DNA from: Pseudomonadota bacterium
Lineage (GTDB): Bacteria > Pseudomonadota > Alphaproteobacteria > Acetobacterales > Acetobacteraceae
NCBI GenBank assembly: GCA_021809435.1
Contig: JAKBAD010000002.1
Span: 1 to 64,000, forward strand
Direction: 5' to 3'
Length of the DNA: 64,000 nucleotides
A program made the translations under genes and the position numbers. Position 1 is the first letter of the stretch; each line of letters begins with the position of its first letter. Shown piece by piece: positions 26,389 to 35,175 of this stretch. The notes beneath the pieces are model-generated. The model did no database searches and was not told the origin of the DNA. It worked only from the letters and a program-made list of their open reading frames with translations.

Positions 26389-27256
26389 CGAACGCCCCCA
26401 GCCGGCGGGCAATGAGCAAAAACCCCGCCATCACGCCCAGCGGCAGCACCGCATAGGCCGCCGCGAAGGGAATGTTATTGGTTACGCCGACATTCGAATA
26501 CACCACATTGCCGATGAAATCAGAGCCCTCGCCCCCCACCAGCATTGGCGTCACATAATCGCCCAGCGTCAGCGAAAAGGTAAAAATCGCCCCCGCCACC
26601 ATGCCCGGCAGCGCCAGCGGCAGCACCACGCGCCGGAATGTGCGCAGCCCCGTCTCTCCCAGATCGCTCGAAGCCTCCAGCAGGCTGGGCGCAATGCGCT
26701 CCACACTGGCCGCGATCGGCAAAATCATGAACGGCAGCCATAAATACGAAAACACGATCCACATCGCCCAGTTTGAATAGCCGATATGAAGCCGCGGCAA
26801 GCCGATTTCGATGAGTGCCCAGTTGAGCACGCCGTTATGCGCCAAAATCAGCCGCCATGCATAAACCCGGGCCAGATAGCTCGACCATAACGGCACCATC
26901 ACCGCCGCCATCAGCACCGCGCGCAGCCGTGGTCCGGCCAGCCGTACCATCGCATAGGCCACCGGCCAGGCGAGCAAGATATCCGTCACCGTCACCGAAG
27001 CCGCGATACCCACCGTGCGCAGCGCGATTTTGGTATAGATCGGGTCGGACAGCAGAGCCTGGAAATTGCCCAGCGAGAACCCTGGGATCAGGGTGCCCGA
27101 GAGCGGGTCGACGCTCCAAAACGAGGTCACGAACATGGCGCCGATGGCCGCCAGATACAGCCCCGCGAACCAAGCGCCCGGCAACGCCAGCAGCGCCCCC
27201 GTGGCCGCCCAGCCCCGCCGCCAGACAAAGGATGACCAAGCTTTCAGCGGGTGCAT
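26378..27256 (-). CDS. ABC importer permease, PotB/YdcU-like
   Basis: 292 residues from the ATG at 27256, preceded by GGCGGAG. Six transmembrane helices, starting near residue 16 (ALLALPGAWFAGLYLAAIGAMFV), and an EAA loop reading SLLEASSDLGETGLRTFRRVVLPLALPG identify the first permease of a polyamine-type importer. It is separated from the binding-protein gene by a 58-base gap carrying a strong GC hairpin (27278-27300). This should lower permease expression relative to binding protein. Confidence 0.87.
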   Translation of the reverse strand: MHPLKAWSSFVWRRGWAATGALLALPGAWFAGLYLAAIGAMFVTSFWSVDPLSGTLIPGFSLGNFQALLSDPIYTKIALRTVGIAASVTVTDILLAWPVAYAMVRLAGPRLRAVLMAAVMVPLWSSYLARVYAWRLILAHNGVLNWALIEIGLPRLHIGYSNWAMWIVFSYLWLPFMILPIAASVERIAPSLLEASSDLGETGLRTFRRVVLPLALPGMVAGAIFTFSLTLGDYVTPMLVGGEGSDFIGNVVYSNVGVTNNIPFAAAYAVLPLGVMAGFLLIARRLGAFDAL

Positions 27257-27277
27257 GAAACGGCTCCGCCATGGGAG

Positions 27278-27300
27278 GCAAGGGGGCAGAGCCCCCTTGC
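27278..27300. repeat. GC hairpin between binding-protein and permease genes
   Basis: GCAAGGGGGC at 27278-27287 and GCCCCCTTGC at 27291-27300 form perfect 10-bp arms with a 3-base loop. It lies within the importer transcript just after the binding-protein stop at 27315 and before the permease ATG at 27256. There is no T-run, so it is more likely an mRNA 3'-end stabiliser or partial attenuator than a full terminator. Confidence 0.75.
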
Positions 27301-27314
27301 GGCACCATACCCCA

Positions 27315-28463
27315 TCATCCCTTGATGTTCTGCCATTCGCGCTGCCAGGCGGAATAATCCAGGCAATCATCTTTGCCATTGCCGCAATCGGCCAGCGGGG
27401 TTTTCCAGAACTTGATGGAGTCGAAATAGCTGGCCGGCGCATTGGCATGATACTGCGCGCAGGCACCTGGCTGTTCGGCGTCCATTTCCTTGCAGGCGAG
27501 CGTGTTGGCCGGCGTCTCGCCAAAATAAATCGCCTGTTCGGCCTGCACTTTGGGCGTGGTTACCCAGTTGATCCACTCATAGGCACAGTTGGGGTGCTTG
27601 GCCTTGGCCGAGATCATCCACGTATCGGCCCAGCCCGTCGCGCCCTCGGCGGGAATGGTATCGGCCACGGCCACCTTGGCGGCCTGCAGCGTGTTGGTCT
27701 GATATGGCCAGGCCGCGCCCACCACCGCATCGCCCGAGGTGAAGAGCTGGATCTCATCGGACGCCAGGGCCCAATATTTCTTGATCAGCCCGGACTGGGT
27801 CTTCAACAGCGCCACCACCGCGTTCATCTGCGTCTGGTTCAGCTCATAAGGGTCGGTAATCCCCAGCGAGGGATCGGCCTTCGAGAGGTAGAGCGCGGCA
27901 TCGGCAATCTGGATCGGATTATCGGGTACCGTGATCTGGCCCTTGTATTTTGGATTATAAATCACGCTCCACGAGGTGGGCGCGGTGGGGAACACCTTGG
28001 TCGAATATAGCAGCGTATTGGGCCCCCATTCATAGGACACCCCGTAATGCACGCCCTTCACGGTGTTGAAATCCGGGCTCTGGAGTTGTGGGATGAAATT
28101 CTTCCAGGCCGGAATCAGGGCGATGTTGATCGGTTGCACGTTATGGCCGTAAATCAGCCGCAGCGTGGCATCGCCCGAGGCCGACACCACGTCATATTGT
28201 CCGCCGCCCCCTGAGCGCATCAGCGCCACCATCTCATCCGAGGATCCGGCATATTTGGCGTTCACCATGCAGCCCGTGGCGGCCTCGAAGGGCTTCACCC
28301 AGTCATCCTGCGCATAGCCCTCCCAGGCCACCACATTCAGCACGCCCTCGCCCTTGCCGATCGCCTGCAAGGGCTGCACCGCGGCGGCCGTCTGCACCAT
28401 GGGCAACGACATGGAAACCCCCAGCAGAAGCCGGGCAACGTCTCGTTTCAGATCGGCTTTCAT
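27315..28463 (-). CDS. Periplasmic polyamine-type binding protein (YdcS/PotD-like)
   Basis: 382 residues. Residues 1-28 form a signal peptide (basic start, hydrophobic core, AAA cleavage region). The mature protein has the PotD/PotF-like fold: GVLNVVAWEGYAQDDWVKPFE, YDVVSASGDATLRLI, YGVSYEWGPNTLLY, ALYLSKADPSLGITDPY and GWADTWMIS. The closest characterised group is YdcS, which binds putrescine and related amines. The start and the upstream ATPase stop share one base (TGATG), with a GGGAGAAG ribosome site. It would capture the amine that feeds the neighbouring glx cluster. Confidence 0.87.
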   Translation of the reverse strand: MKADLKRDVARLLLGVSMSLPMVQTAAAVQPLQAIGKGEGVLNVVAWEGYAQDDWVKPFEAATGCMVNAKYAGSSDEMVALMRSGGGGQYDVVSASGDATLRLIYGHNVQPINIALIPAWKNFIPQLQSPDFNTVKGVHYGVSYEWGPNTLLYSTKVFPTAPTSWSVIYNPKYKGQITVPDNPIQIADAALYLSKADPSLGITDPYELNQTQMNAVVALLKTQSGLIKKYWALASDEIQLFTSGDAVVGAAWPYQTNTLQAAKVAVADTIPAEGATGWADTWMISAKAKHPNCAYEWINWVTTPKVQAEQAIYFGETPANTLACKEMDAEQPGACAQYHANAPASYFDSIKFWKTPLADCGNGKDDCLDYSAWQREWQNIKG

Positions 28464-29506
28464 CAGACTTCTCCCTCGTTGTTATTGGAAATCCTCACGC
28501 ACGCCTCAACCGGCCACAGGGCCAAAACCTCATCACCGGGCACAAGCCGCAGGCGCTCCGCCCTGGGGGCGGTGTTCGCCTCCATCACGCTCAAGGCCCG
28601 CCCGTCAGCCAGCATCACGCCAAAGCGCGTCACCGCGCCCAGATACACCGCCTCGCGCACCACGCCGGGCCGGGCTTCAAACCCGGCGGGCACGGGCGCC
28701 GCGGGCGCCAGCAGCCGCACCTTCTCGGGCCGCAGCAGCATAGAATCCCAAAGGTTCGAACTGCCAACAAAATCCGCCACGAACGCGCTGGCCGGGCGCT
28801 CATAAAGCTCAAACGGCGTGCCCACCTGCTCAATCTCGCCGTGCGAAAACACCGCGATCCGGTCCGACATGGACAGCGCCTCGTCCTGGTCATGGGTCAC
28901 GTAAATGAAGGTGATGCCGGTATCATGCTGCAATTTCTTCAGCTCAGCCTGCATCTGGTGGCGCAGCTTCAAATCCAGCGCGCCCAGCGGCTCATCGAGC
29001 AGCAGCACGCGGGGCTTGTTCACCATCGCGCGCGCCAAAGCCACCCGCTGGCGCTGCCCGCCCGAGAGCTGCGCCGGCTTGCGCCCGGCAAACGCATCCA
29101 GCTTCACCGCCGCCAGCGCCTTTTCCGCTTCGTCATGGGCCTGGGCCTTGGGCATTTTCCGGGCACGCAGCCCATAGGCCACGTTTTCCACCAGTGTCAG
29201 GTGCGGAAACAGCGCATAATCCTGAAACACCGTGTTCACGTGGCGCAAATGCGGCGCCAAATCGGCCACATCCGCCCCGTCGAGCAAAATCCGCCCGGTA
29301 TCGGGCCGCTCGAAGCCGGCAATCAGGCGCAGCGTGGTGGTTTTTCCCGAGCCGCTTGGTCCCAGCAGCGTGAAAAACTCTCCCGCCCGCACCAGCAGGT
29401 CGAGCCGTTTCAGCGCCACGGCGGCGCCGTAGCTCTTCACCACCCCCTGCAACTCAACAATTGGCGCCGGCGCCAAGCCCGCCGCCCCTGCACGATCCAT
29501 ACCCAT
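28463..29506 (-). CDS. ABC importer ATPase, PotA/YdcT-like
   Basis: 347 residues. The nucleotide-binding domain carries Walker A GPSGSGKTT, signature LSGGQRQRVALARA, Walker B VLLLDEPLGALD and the switch histidine in YVTHDQDEA. A C-terminal TOBE-type beta domain follows (LLRPEKVRLLAP, YLGAVTRFGV). It energises the two permeases of this operon. It is the first gene of the minus-strand operon and diverges from the branched-chain oxoacid dehydrogenase genes across about 210 bases. The ATG at 29500 is an alternative start. Confidence 0.9.
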   Translation of the reverse strand: MGMDRAGAAGLAPAPIVELQGVVKSYGAAVALKRLDLLVRAGEFFTLLGPSGSGKTTTLRLIAGFERPDTGRILLDGADVADLAPHLRHVNTVFQDYALFPHLTLVENVAYGLRARKMPKAQAHDEAEKALAAVKLDAFAGRKPAQLSGGQRQRVALARAMVNKPRVLLLDEPLGALDLKLRHQMQAELKKLQHDTGITFIYVTHDQDEALSMSDRIAVFSHGEIEQVGTPFELYERPASAFVADFVGSSNLWDSMLLRPEKVRLLAPAAPVPAGFEARPGVVREAVYLGAVTRFGVMLADGRALSVMEANTAPRAERLRLVPGDEVLALWPVEACVRISNNNEGEV

Positions 29507-29647
29507 GCGCCGAGCTTGGCATAGGCGCGGGCGCCACCGCTTGACCCCCGAGCACAGCGCTCCTTACCCAAGGGCTTGCTCACCAGGCATGCGGCACCGC
29601 CAGGCGGCCCCGGCGAAAGCGCGGGAGCTGAGGCGCCAAAAACACAA

Positions 29648-29678
29648 TTGTCGCACGCGGGCACCCTGGCGCTATGAT
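29648..29678 (+). promoter_or_regulatory. Candidate promoter of the bkd operon
   Basis: TTGTCG (29648-29653) and TATGAT (29673-29678) resemble sigma-70 -35 and -10 boxes separated by 19 bases, a little long. They lie 38 bases before the E1-alpha ATG. The match is modest and the call rests on position as much as sequence. Confidence 0.3.
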
Positions 29679-29716
29679 GTTGGAAACACGAGGAATCAGT
29701 CCAGCAGCGAGGGCCC

Positions 29717-30952
29717 ATGCGCAACCTGCCGCCGCTTCACCTGCACATTCCAGCCCCCCACGCCCGCCCGGGCGAGGCGCCGGATTTCAGCTACCTCACC
29801 TTTCCGGCACCCGGCGCCACACGCCGCCCCGCGCCGCTGACCCCGGAGGCCGAGATGCGCGACCTGCCCTACGGGCTGATTCGCGTGCTCGCCGAGGACG
29901 GCCAAGCCGTGGGGCCGTGGCACCCGCATCTGCCCCCGGCTTTGCTCCAAAAGGGCCTGCGCGCCATGATGCTCACGCGCGCCTTCGACGACCGCATGTT
30001 CGCCGCCCATCACCAGGGCAAAACCTCGTTTTACATGAAATCAACCGGCGAGGAGGCGACCGCCGCCGCGCCCTCGCTCGCCCTGCAACCGGGCGACATG
30101 TGCTTCCCCACCTACCGCATGGTCAGCTTCCTCATCGCGCGCGACTATCCGCTGGCCAATCTGGTCAACCAGACCTTCGCCAATGCCGGCGACCCGATGC
30201 GCGGCCGGCAGCTGCCCCTGCTGTATTCGGCGCGCGACTACGGGTTCTATTCGCTGGCGGGCAATGTCGGCAGCCGGTTCGGCCACGCGGTCGGCTGGGC
30301 CATGGCCTCGGCCTTTAAGGGCGATGACAAAATCGCCATGGCGTTTGTCGGCGATGGCACGACCGCCGAAGGTAATTTCCACGAGGCCATGGTGTTCGCC
30401 GCCGTCTACCACGCCCCCGTGATCCTGTGCGTGACCAACAACCAATGGGCGATTTCGAGCTACCAGGGCATGGCGGGCGGCGAGGAAACCACCTTCGCGG
30501 CGCGCGGCATCGGCTACGGGTTGCCCGGCCTGCGCGTGGATGGCAACGACTTTCTGGCCGTTTACGCCGCCACCCAATGGGCTGCAGAGCGGGCGCGCGC
30601 CAATTATGGTGCCACGCTGATTGAATTCGTCACCTACCGGGTCGCCGGCCATTCGAGCAACGACGACCCATCGCGCTACCGCCCATCGGGCGAAGCCCGC
30701 GCCTGGCCGCTGGGGGATCCGATCGAGCGGCTGAAAACCCACCTGATCAGCCTGGGCGAATGGTCGGAGGCGCGCCACGAGGAGCTGGCCAAGACGCTGC
30801 ACGAGGAGGTGCGCGCCGCCGCCAAGGCCGGCGAGGCGCTGGGCACACTCGGCCAAAACCCGCCGCCCCGGCGTGAGATGTTCGAGCATGTGTTCAAGAC
30901 GCCCGATTGGCGCAACCTTGAGCAGCGGCGCGAATGCGGGGTTGATCAATGA
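29717..30952 (+). CDS. bkdA1: Branched-chain 2-oxoacid dehydrogenase E1 alpha subunit
   Basis: 411 residues. It carries the thiamine-diphosphate motif GDGTTAEGN at 212-220 continuing to VTNNQWAIS, the substrate helix FYMKSTGEEA, and the phosphorylation-loop-like HSSNDDPSRYR. The long N-terminal extension (about 60 residues before YGLIRVLAEDG) is characteristic of bacterial BCKDH E1 alpha rather than pyruvate dehydrogenase. It decarboxylates oxoacids from leucine, isoleucine and valine and passes the acyl group to E2. The stop overlaps the E1 beta ATG (ATGA). Confidence 0.9.
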   Translation: MRNLPPLHLHIPAPHARPGEAPDFSYLTFPAPGATRRPAPLTPEAEMRDLPYGLIRVLAEDGQAVGPWHPHLPPALLQKGLRAMMLTRAFDDRMFAAHHQGKTSFYMKSTGEEATAAAPSLALQPGDMCFPTYRMVSFLIARDYPLANLVNQTFANAGDPMRGRQLPLLYSARDYGFYSLAGNVGSRFGHAVGWAMASAFKGDDKIAMAFVGDGTTAEGNFHEAMVFAAVYHAPVILCVTNNQWAISSYQGMAGGEETTFAARGIGYGLPGLRVDGNDFLAVYAATQWAAERARANYGATLIEFVTYRVAGHSSNDDPSRYRPSGEARAWPLGDPIERLKTHLISLGEWSEARHEELAKTLHEEVRAAAKAGEALGTLGQNPPPRREMFEHVFKTPDWRNLEQRRECGVDQ

Positions 30953-31962
30953 CCCAGATGAGCATGATCCAGGCCATCCACTCGGCGCTCGATGCCATGC
31001 TCGCACGTGACCCCAACGTGCTGATCTTTGGCGAGGATGTCGGCTATTTCGGCGGCGTGTTCCGCGCCACCGACGGGTTGCAGGCCAAATATGGCCCCAC
31101 GCGCTGCTTCGACACGCCGCTCTCCGAAGGCGGCATCGTCGCCACCGCCATCGGCATGGGCGCCTACGGCCTGCGCCCGGTCGTCGAAATCCAGTTCGCC
31201 GACTATATCCTCCCCGCCTATGACCAGCTGGTCTCCGAAGCCGCCCGCCTGCGCTACCGCTCGGGCGGCGAATTCTGGGCGCCCATTACCGTGCGCGCGC
31301 CCTATGGCGGGGGCATTTATGGCGGCCAAACCCACAGCGCCAGCCCCGAGGCTTTGTTCACCCATGTCGCCGGGCTCAAAACCATCATCCCCGCCACCCC
31401 CTATGATGCCAAGGGCCTGCTCATCGCCGCCATCGAGGATGACGACCCGGTGATTTTTCTGGAGCCCAAGCGCATTTATAACGGCCCCTTCGATGGCCGC
31501 CACGATGTGCCCGCCAAACCCTGGACCGATGAGCCCGGCAGCGACGTGCCCGAGGGCTATTACCGCGTGTCGCTGGGCAGCGCCGCCATCTGCCGCGCGG
31601 GCGAGGCCGTCACGGTGCTGGCCTACGGCACCATGGTTCATGTGGCGCTGCGCGCGGTTGAGGAAACCGGGATCGACGCCGAGGTGATCGATCTGCGCAG
31701 CCTGGTGCCGCTCGATATCGAAACCATCACCGTCTCGGTCAACAAAACCGGCCGCTGCGTGATCGTGCACGAGGCCACGCGCTATTGCGGCTTTGGCGCC
31801 GAGCTGTCGGCCCTGGTGCAGGAGCGCTGCTTCTACCGGCTCGAAGCCCCGATCGTGCGCGTCACCGGCTGGGACACGCCCTACCCGCACGCTTTTGAGT
31901 GGGATTATTTCCCCGGCCCCCAGCGCGTGGCCAAGGGGCTGCGCCAAGCGCTGGAGGCCTGA
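30949..31962 (+). CDS. bkdA2: Branched-chain 2-oxoacid dehydrogenase E1 beta subunit
   Basis: 337 residues. Typical E1 beta sequence: [36 protein letters not shown] and [28 protein letters not shown] in the pyrimidine-binding half. The C-terminal transketolase domain follows, with [16 protein letters not shown] and [15 protein letters not shown]. It forms the alpha2beta2 E1 component with the preceding gene and is followed immediately by E2 (stop and ATG adjacent). Confidence 0.9.
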   Translation: MTQMSMIQAIHSALDAMLARDPNVLIFGEDVGYFGGVFRATDGLQAKYGPTRCFDTPLSEGGIVATAIGMGAYGLRPVVEIQFADYILPAYDQLVSEAARLRYRSGGEFWAPITVRAPYGGGIYGGQTHSASPEALFTHVAGLKTIIPATPYDAKGLLIAAIEDDDPVIFLEPKRIYNGPFDGRHDVPAKPWTDEPGSDVPEGYYRVSLGSAAICRAGEAVTVLAYGTMVHVALRAVEETGIDAEVIDLRSLVPLDIETITVSVNKTGRCVIVHEATRYCGFGAELSALVQERCFYRLEAPIVRVTGWDTPYPHAFEWDYFPGPQRVAKGLRQALEA

Positions 31963-33117
31963 ATGGCACGGTTCATCTTCCGCCTGCCCGATATCGGCGA
32001 AGGCGTGACCCAGGCCGAACTCACCGCCTGGCACGTCGGCGTGGGTGAGCGGCTGGCGGAAGACCAGCTGATGGCCGAGGTGATGACCGACAAGGCCAAT
32101 GTGGAAATGACCGCCCCAGCCGCCGGCATCGTGCGGGCGCTGCACGGCCGGCCGGGCGAGAAAATCGCCGTCGGCGCCCCGCTCATCGAGCTGGAAACCG
32201 ACGCGCCCATGGCCCAACCGGCAAGCCCAGCCACGCCGCCGGCCGGGTCGGCGCCAGCCACGCCGCCCGCTACTGCCAGCGCTGGCGTGCGCGCCGCCCC
32301 CGCCACCCGCCGCCTCGCGCGCGAGCAGGGCATTGATCTCCGCCACGTGCCCGGCACCGGGCCCGAGGGGCGCATCACCGCCGCCGACCTGGCCGCCTTT
32401 CAGTCCCACGGCGAGGCGGACGTGCGTGAGATTCCCATCCTCGGTCTGCGCCGCCAGATCGCCGATCATCTGCAGGCCGCCACCCGCGACATTCCACATT
32501 TCACCTATGTCGAGGAGATCGACATGACCGCGCTCGAAGCCCTGCGCGCAACCCTCAACGCCGAACGCGCCACAGACCAGCCCCACCTGACCCTGCTGCC
32601 CTTTTTCATGCGCGCCCTGGCCCTCACCCTGCCCCGCCACCCACAGCTCAACGCCCGCTATGACGGCGCCGCCGGCCTGCTCCGGGTCTATCGTCCGGTG
32701 CATATCGGCATTGCCACGCAAAGCCCCGGCGGGCTGCTGGTGCCGGTGGTGCGCCATGCCGAACGGCTGGATTTATGGGGCGCCGCCCGCGAGCTCGCGC
32801 GCCTGGCATCCGCCGCGCGCGACGGCCACGCCCGCCGCGAGGAGCTGACCGGCTCGACCATCACGCTCACCAGCCTGGGCGCGCTGGGCGGCCTCGCCGC
32901 CACGCCCATTCTCAACGCCCCCGAGGTCGCCATCCTCGCCCCCAACAAGCTCACCCCGCGCCCGGTGGTGCAGGGCGGGCAAATCGTGATCCGCACCATG
33001 ATGAACCTCTCCGCCGCCTTCGACCACCGCATCATCGACGGGTTCGAGGCCGCCACCTTCATCCAGGCCCTGCGCGGCGCCCTCGAAACCCCCGCCGCAC
33101 TGGCAGCGCCGCCCTGA
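31963..33117 (+). CDS. bkdB: Branched-chain 2-oxoacid dehydrogenase E2 (lipoamide acyltransferase)
   Basis: 384 residues with three parts. First is an N-terminal lipoyl domain, with the lipoylated lysine 44 in MTDKANVEM. An Ala/Pro-rich linker leads to an E3-binding domain at about 105-145 ([25 protein letters not shown]). The catalytic CAT domain ends in FDHRIIDG, with histidine 355 and aspartate 359 as the active-site pair. It transfers branched acyl groups from E1 to CoA. No lpd (E3) gene follows in this window, so the complex must borrow one encoded elsewhere. Confidence 0.9.
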   Translation: MARFIFRLPDIGEGVTQAELTAWHVGVGERLAEDQLMAEVMTDKANVEMTAPAAGIVRALHGRPGEKIAVGAPLIELETDAPMAQPASPATPPAGSAPATPPATASAGVRAAPATRRLAREQGIDLRHVPGTGPEGRITAADLAAFQSHGEADVREIPILGLRRQIADHLQAATRDIPHFTYVEEIDMTALEALRATLNAERATDQPHLTLLPFFMRALALTLPRHPQLNARYDGAAGLLRVYRPVHIGIATQSPGGLLVPVVRHAERLDLWGAARELARLASAARDGHARREELTGSTITLTSLGALGGLAATPILNAPEVAILAPNKLTPRPVVQGGQIVIRTMMNLSAAFDHRIIDGFEAATFIQALRGALETPAALAAPP

Positions 33118-33192
33118 AACCGCCGCCCCCAGCCAACAGAAACACCCAAACCCGGTTGCCATTGCCGCAACCCGCCGCTAAAGCGCCTCCCG

Positions 33193-33828
33193 ATGGGCTA
33201 CAGCGTAAAAGAGATTTTCTACACCCTGCAGGGCGAAGGGCGGAATGCCGGCCGCGCGGCGGTATTTTGCCGTTTCGCGGGCTGCAATCTCTGGTCTGGC
33301 CGCGAGGCCGACCGCGCCGGCGCCATCTGCCGCTTCTGCGACACTGATTTCGTCGGCACCGACGGCACCGGCGGCGGGCGCTTCGCCTCGGCCCCCGAAT
33401 TGGCCACGGCCATTGCCACGGCCTGGCCCCAAACCACCGGCGGCACGCCGCTCGCCGTGCTCACCGGCGGCGAGCCGCTGCTGCAACTCGATCCTGCCCT
33501 GATCGCCGCCCTCCACGCCCAGGGCTTTGAAATCGCCGTTGAGACCAACGGCACCATCGCGCCGCCGCCCGGCATCGACTGGCTGTGCGTCAGCCCCAAG
33601 GCGGGCGCGCCGCTGGCGGTAACGGGCGGCGATGAGCTCAAGCTCGTCTTCCCCCAACACGGCGCCGCCCCGGCCGACTTCGAGACCCTGGCCTTCCGCC
33701 ATTTCCTTCTCCAGCCCATGGACGGCCCTGACCAAGCCGCCAACACCCAGGCAGCCACCACCTATTGCCTCGCCCACCCGCGCTGGCGCCTGACGCTGCA
33801 GACCCACAAATTCCTGGGACTCCGCTAA
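33193..33828 (+). CDS. queE: 7-carboxy-7-deazaguanine synthase
   Basis: 211 residues. This radical SAM enzyme converts carboxytetrahydropterin to CDG in queuosine biosynthesis. The N-terminus shows EIFYTLQGEGRNAGR and the family's expanded cluster motif, cysteines 31, 46 and 49 (C-x14-C-x2-C, ending CRFCDTDF), which binds the 4Fe-4S cluster. LTGGEPLLQ (SAM site) and VSPKAG follow. The stop overlaps the queD ATG by one base (TAATG). It starts a three-gene queE-queD-queC operon. Confidence 0.92.
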   Translation: MGYSVKEIFYTLQGEGRNAGRAAVFCRFAGCNLWSGREADRAGAICRFCDTDFVGTDGTGGGRFASAPELATAIATAWPQTTGGTPLAVLTGGEPLLQLDPALIAALHAQGFEIAVETNGTIAPPPGIDWLCVSPKAGAPLAVTGGDELKLVFPQHGAAPADFETLAFRHFLLQPMDGPDQAANTQAATTYCLAHPRWRLTLQTHKFLGLR

Positions 33829-34199
33829 TGTTTGAACTCAGCAAGCAATTCCACTTCGACGCCGCTCATACCCTGCACCGGCACATCGAAACCGACTCCA
33901 GCCGCCGCATCCACGGCCATTCCTACCGCGCCGAGGTGGCGCTGCGCGGCCCGGCCGACCCGGTCAGCGGCATGGTCATGGATGTTGGCCTGCTGGCCCG
34001 CGCGCTCGACGCCGCGCGCGACGCGCTCGACCACCATTTCCTCGACGAAATCCCCGATCTTGGCCCCGCGACCATGGAAAATCTCTGTGCCTGGATCTGG
34101 CGCCGCCTGGCGCCCACCTGCCCGGCACTCCACCGCGTCACCGTCTCGCGCGCCTCGAACGGCGATTGCTGCAGCTATTTCGGCCCCATCGCGCCATGA
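33828..34199 (+). CDS. queD: 6-carboxytetrahydropterin synthase-like protein, Ser in place of catalytic Cys
   Basis: 123 residues from the ATG at 33828. It should convert dihydroneopterin triphosphate to carboxytetrahydropterin. The zinc ligands histidine 14, 29 and 31 (FDAAHTL, RIHGHSY), the DHHFLDE segment and TMENLC are all present. In characterised QueD the nucleophile is the cysteine of CxxxHGH; here that position is serine 25 (SRRIHGH). Operon position between queE and queC argues that it still works in this pathway, perhaps as a variant subgroup. The stop overlaps queC (ATGA). Confidence 0.87.
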   Translation: MFELSKQFHFDAAHTLHRHIETDSSRRIHGHSYRAEVALRGPADPVSGMVMDVGLLARALDAARDALDHHFLDEIPDLGPATMENLCAWIWRRLAPTCPALHRVTVSRASNGDCCSYFGPIAP

Positions 34200-34906
34200 G
34201 CCTCGACCCAAACGCCGCGCTGGTGCTGTTCTCCGGCGGCCAGGATTCCGCCACCTGTCTGGCCTGGGCGCTGGCGCGGTTTGGCCGGGTGGAGACCATC
34301 GGCTTCGATTACCGCCAGCGCCACCGCATTGAGCTCGACGTGCGCGCCCCCCTGCGCGCCGCTATTTCGGGGGCCTTCCCCGCCTGGGCGGCCAAACTGG
34401 GCGATGACCACCTGCTCGACCTCGCCGTGCTTGGCCAAATCAGCGACACGGCGCTCACCAGCGAGGCCGCCATCGCCATGCAGGCCAACGGCTTGCCCAA
34501 CACCTTCGTGCCCGGGCGCAACCTGCTGTTCTTCACCTTCGCCGCCGCCCTCGCCTACCGGCGCGGTATCAAGCACGTCGTCACCGGCGTGTGCGAAACC
34601 GATTATTCAGGCTACCCCGACTGCCGCGACGACACGGTAAAAGCCATGCAGCTGGCCCTGAATCTGGGCATGGATACCCGCTTCGTCCTGCACACGCCGC
34701 TCATGTGGATCGATAAGGCGCAAACCTGGGCGCTGGCCCAGGAGCTGGGGGGCGATGCGCTGGTCGAGATCATCCGTACCGGCTCACATAGCTGCTATCA
34801 CGGCGAACGCGCCACGCTGCACGACTGGGGTTATGGCTGCGGCACCTGCCCCGCCTGCGAACTTCGCGCCCAAGGCTGGCACGGCTACACCGCGCGGGCA
34901 GACTGA
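34196..34906 (+). CDS. queC: 7-cyano-7-deazaguanine synthase
   Basis: 236 residues from the ATG at 34196. The PP-loop SGGQDS (13-18) binds [14 protein letters not shown] and [20 protein letters not shown] are family signatures. The C-terminal zinc site uses the cysteines of SHSCYHG and GCGTCPAC. QueC converts CDG to preQ0 with ammonia and ATP. It is the last of three coupled queuosine genes; a decayed transposase tail follows about 80 bases downstream. Confidence 0.92.
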   Translation: MSLDPNAALVLFSGGQDSATCLAWALARFGRVETIGFDYRQRHRIELDVRAPLRAAISGAFPAWAAKLGDDHLLDLAVLGQISDTALTSEAAIAMQANGLPNTFVPGRNLLFFTFAAALAYRRGIKHVVTGVCETDYSGYPDCRDDTVKAMQLALNLGMDTRFVLHTPLMWIDKAQTWALAQELGGDALVEIIRTGSHSCYHGERATLHDWGYGCGTCPACELRAQGWHGYTARAD

Positions 34907-34985
34907 CGCGGGCCTGACGCGAGCCGCGCTGACAGCCTCAAGCCCGGTTGTCACGCCAGCTTTATGGAGGGGCGGGCTGGCGACC

Positions 34986-35150
34986 GGCGTTCACCGAAGC
35001 GTTGGCGAACTCCAGAACGTCATCAATTCCTGCATCCAACAGCATAACGCCGAACCCAAACCATTCAGGTGGGCAAAGTCCGCCAGCGACATCCTCGCCA
35101 GCATTGAGCGGTTCTGCACTTTTAATGCCCAACCAGAACAACGCTCCTGA
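34986..35150 (+). pseudogene. Remnant of an IS630-family transposase C-terminus
   Basis: In this frame the sequence reads GVHRSVGELQNVINSCI, QQHNAEPKPFRWAKSASDI and LASIERFC, then stops. This matches the C-terminal tail of IS630-type transposases (NxDPKPFxW, DDILxxIxR). No start codon, DDE catalytic region or clear terminal repeats accompany it, so it is a decayed fragment left in the 269-base gap between queC and the DUF5666 gene. I see no other gene in that gap. Confidence 0.75.
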
Positions 35151-35175
35151 TCAAATGAACTTCTGGTTCAGGACG

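Noticed and set aside
30946-32757. Minus-strand open frame of about 603 codons opposite E1 beta and E2.
   Set aside because: Same GC-bias shadow; the plus-strand products are unmistakable dehydrogenase subunits.
33154-33172. GGTTGC...GCAACC hairpin before queE, considered as a preQ1 riboswitch.
   Set aside because: The stem has no preQ1 aptamer features or downstream A-rich tail; only a simple hairpin is seen.
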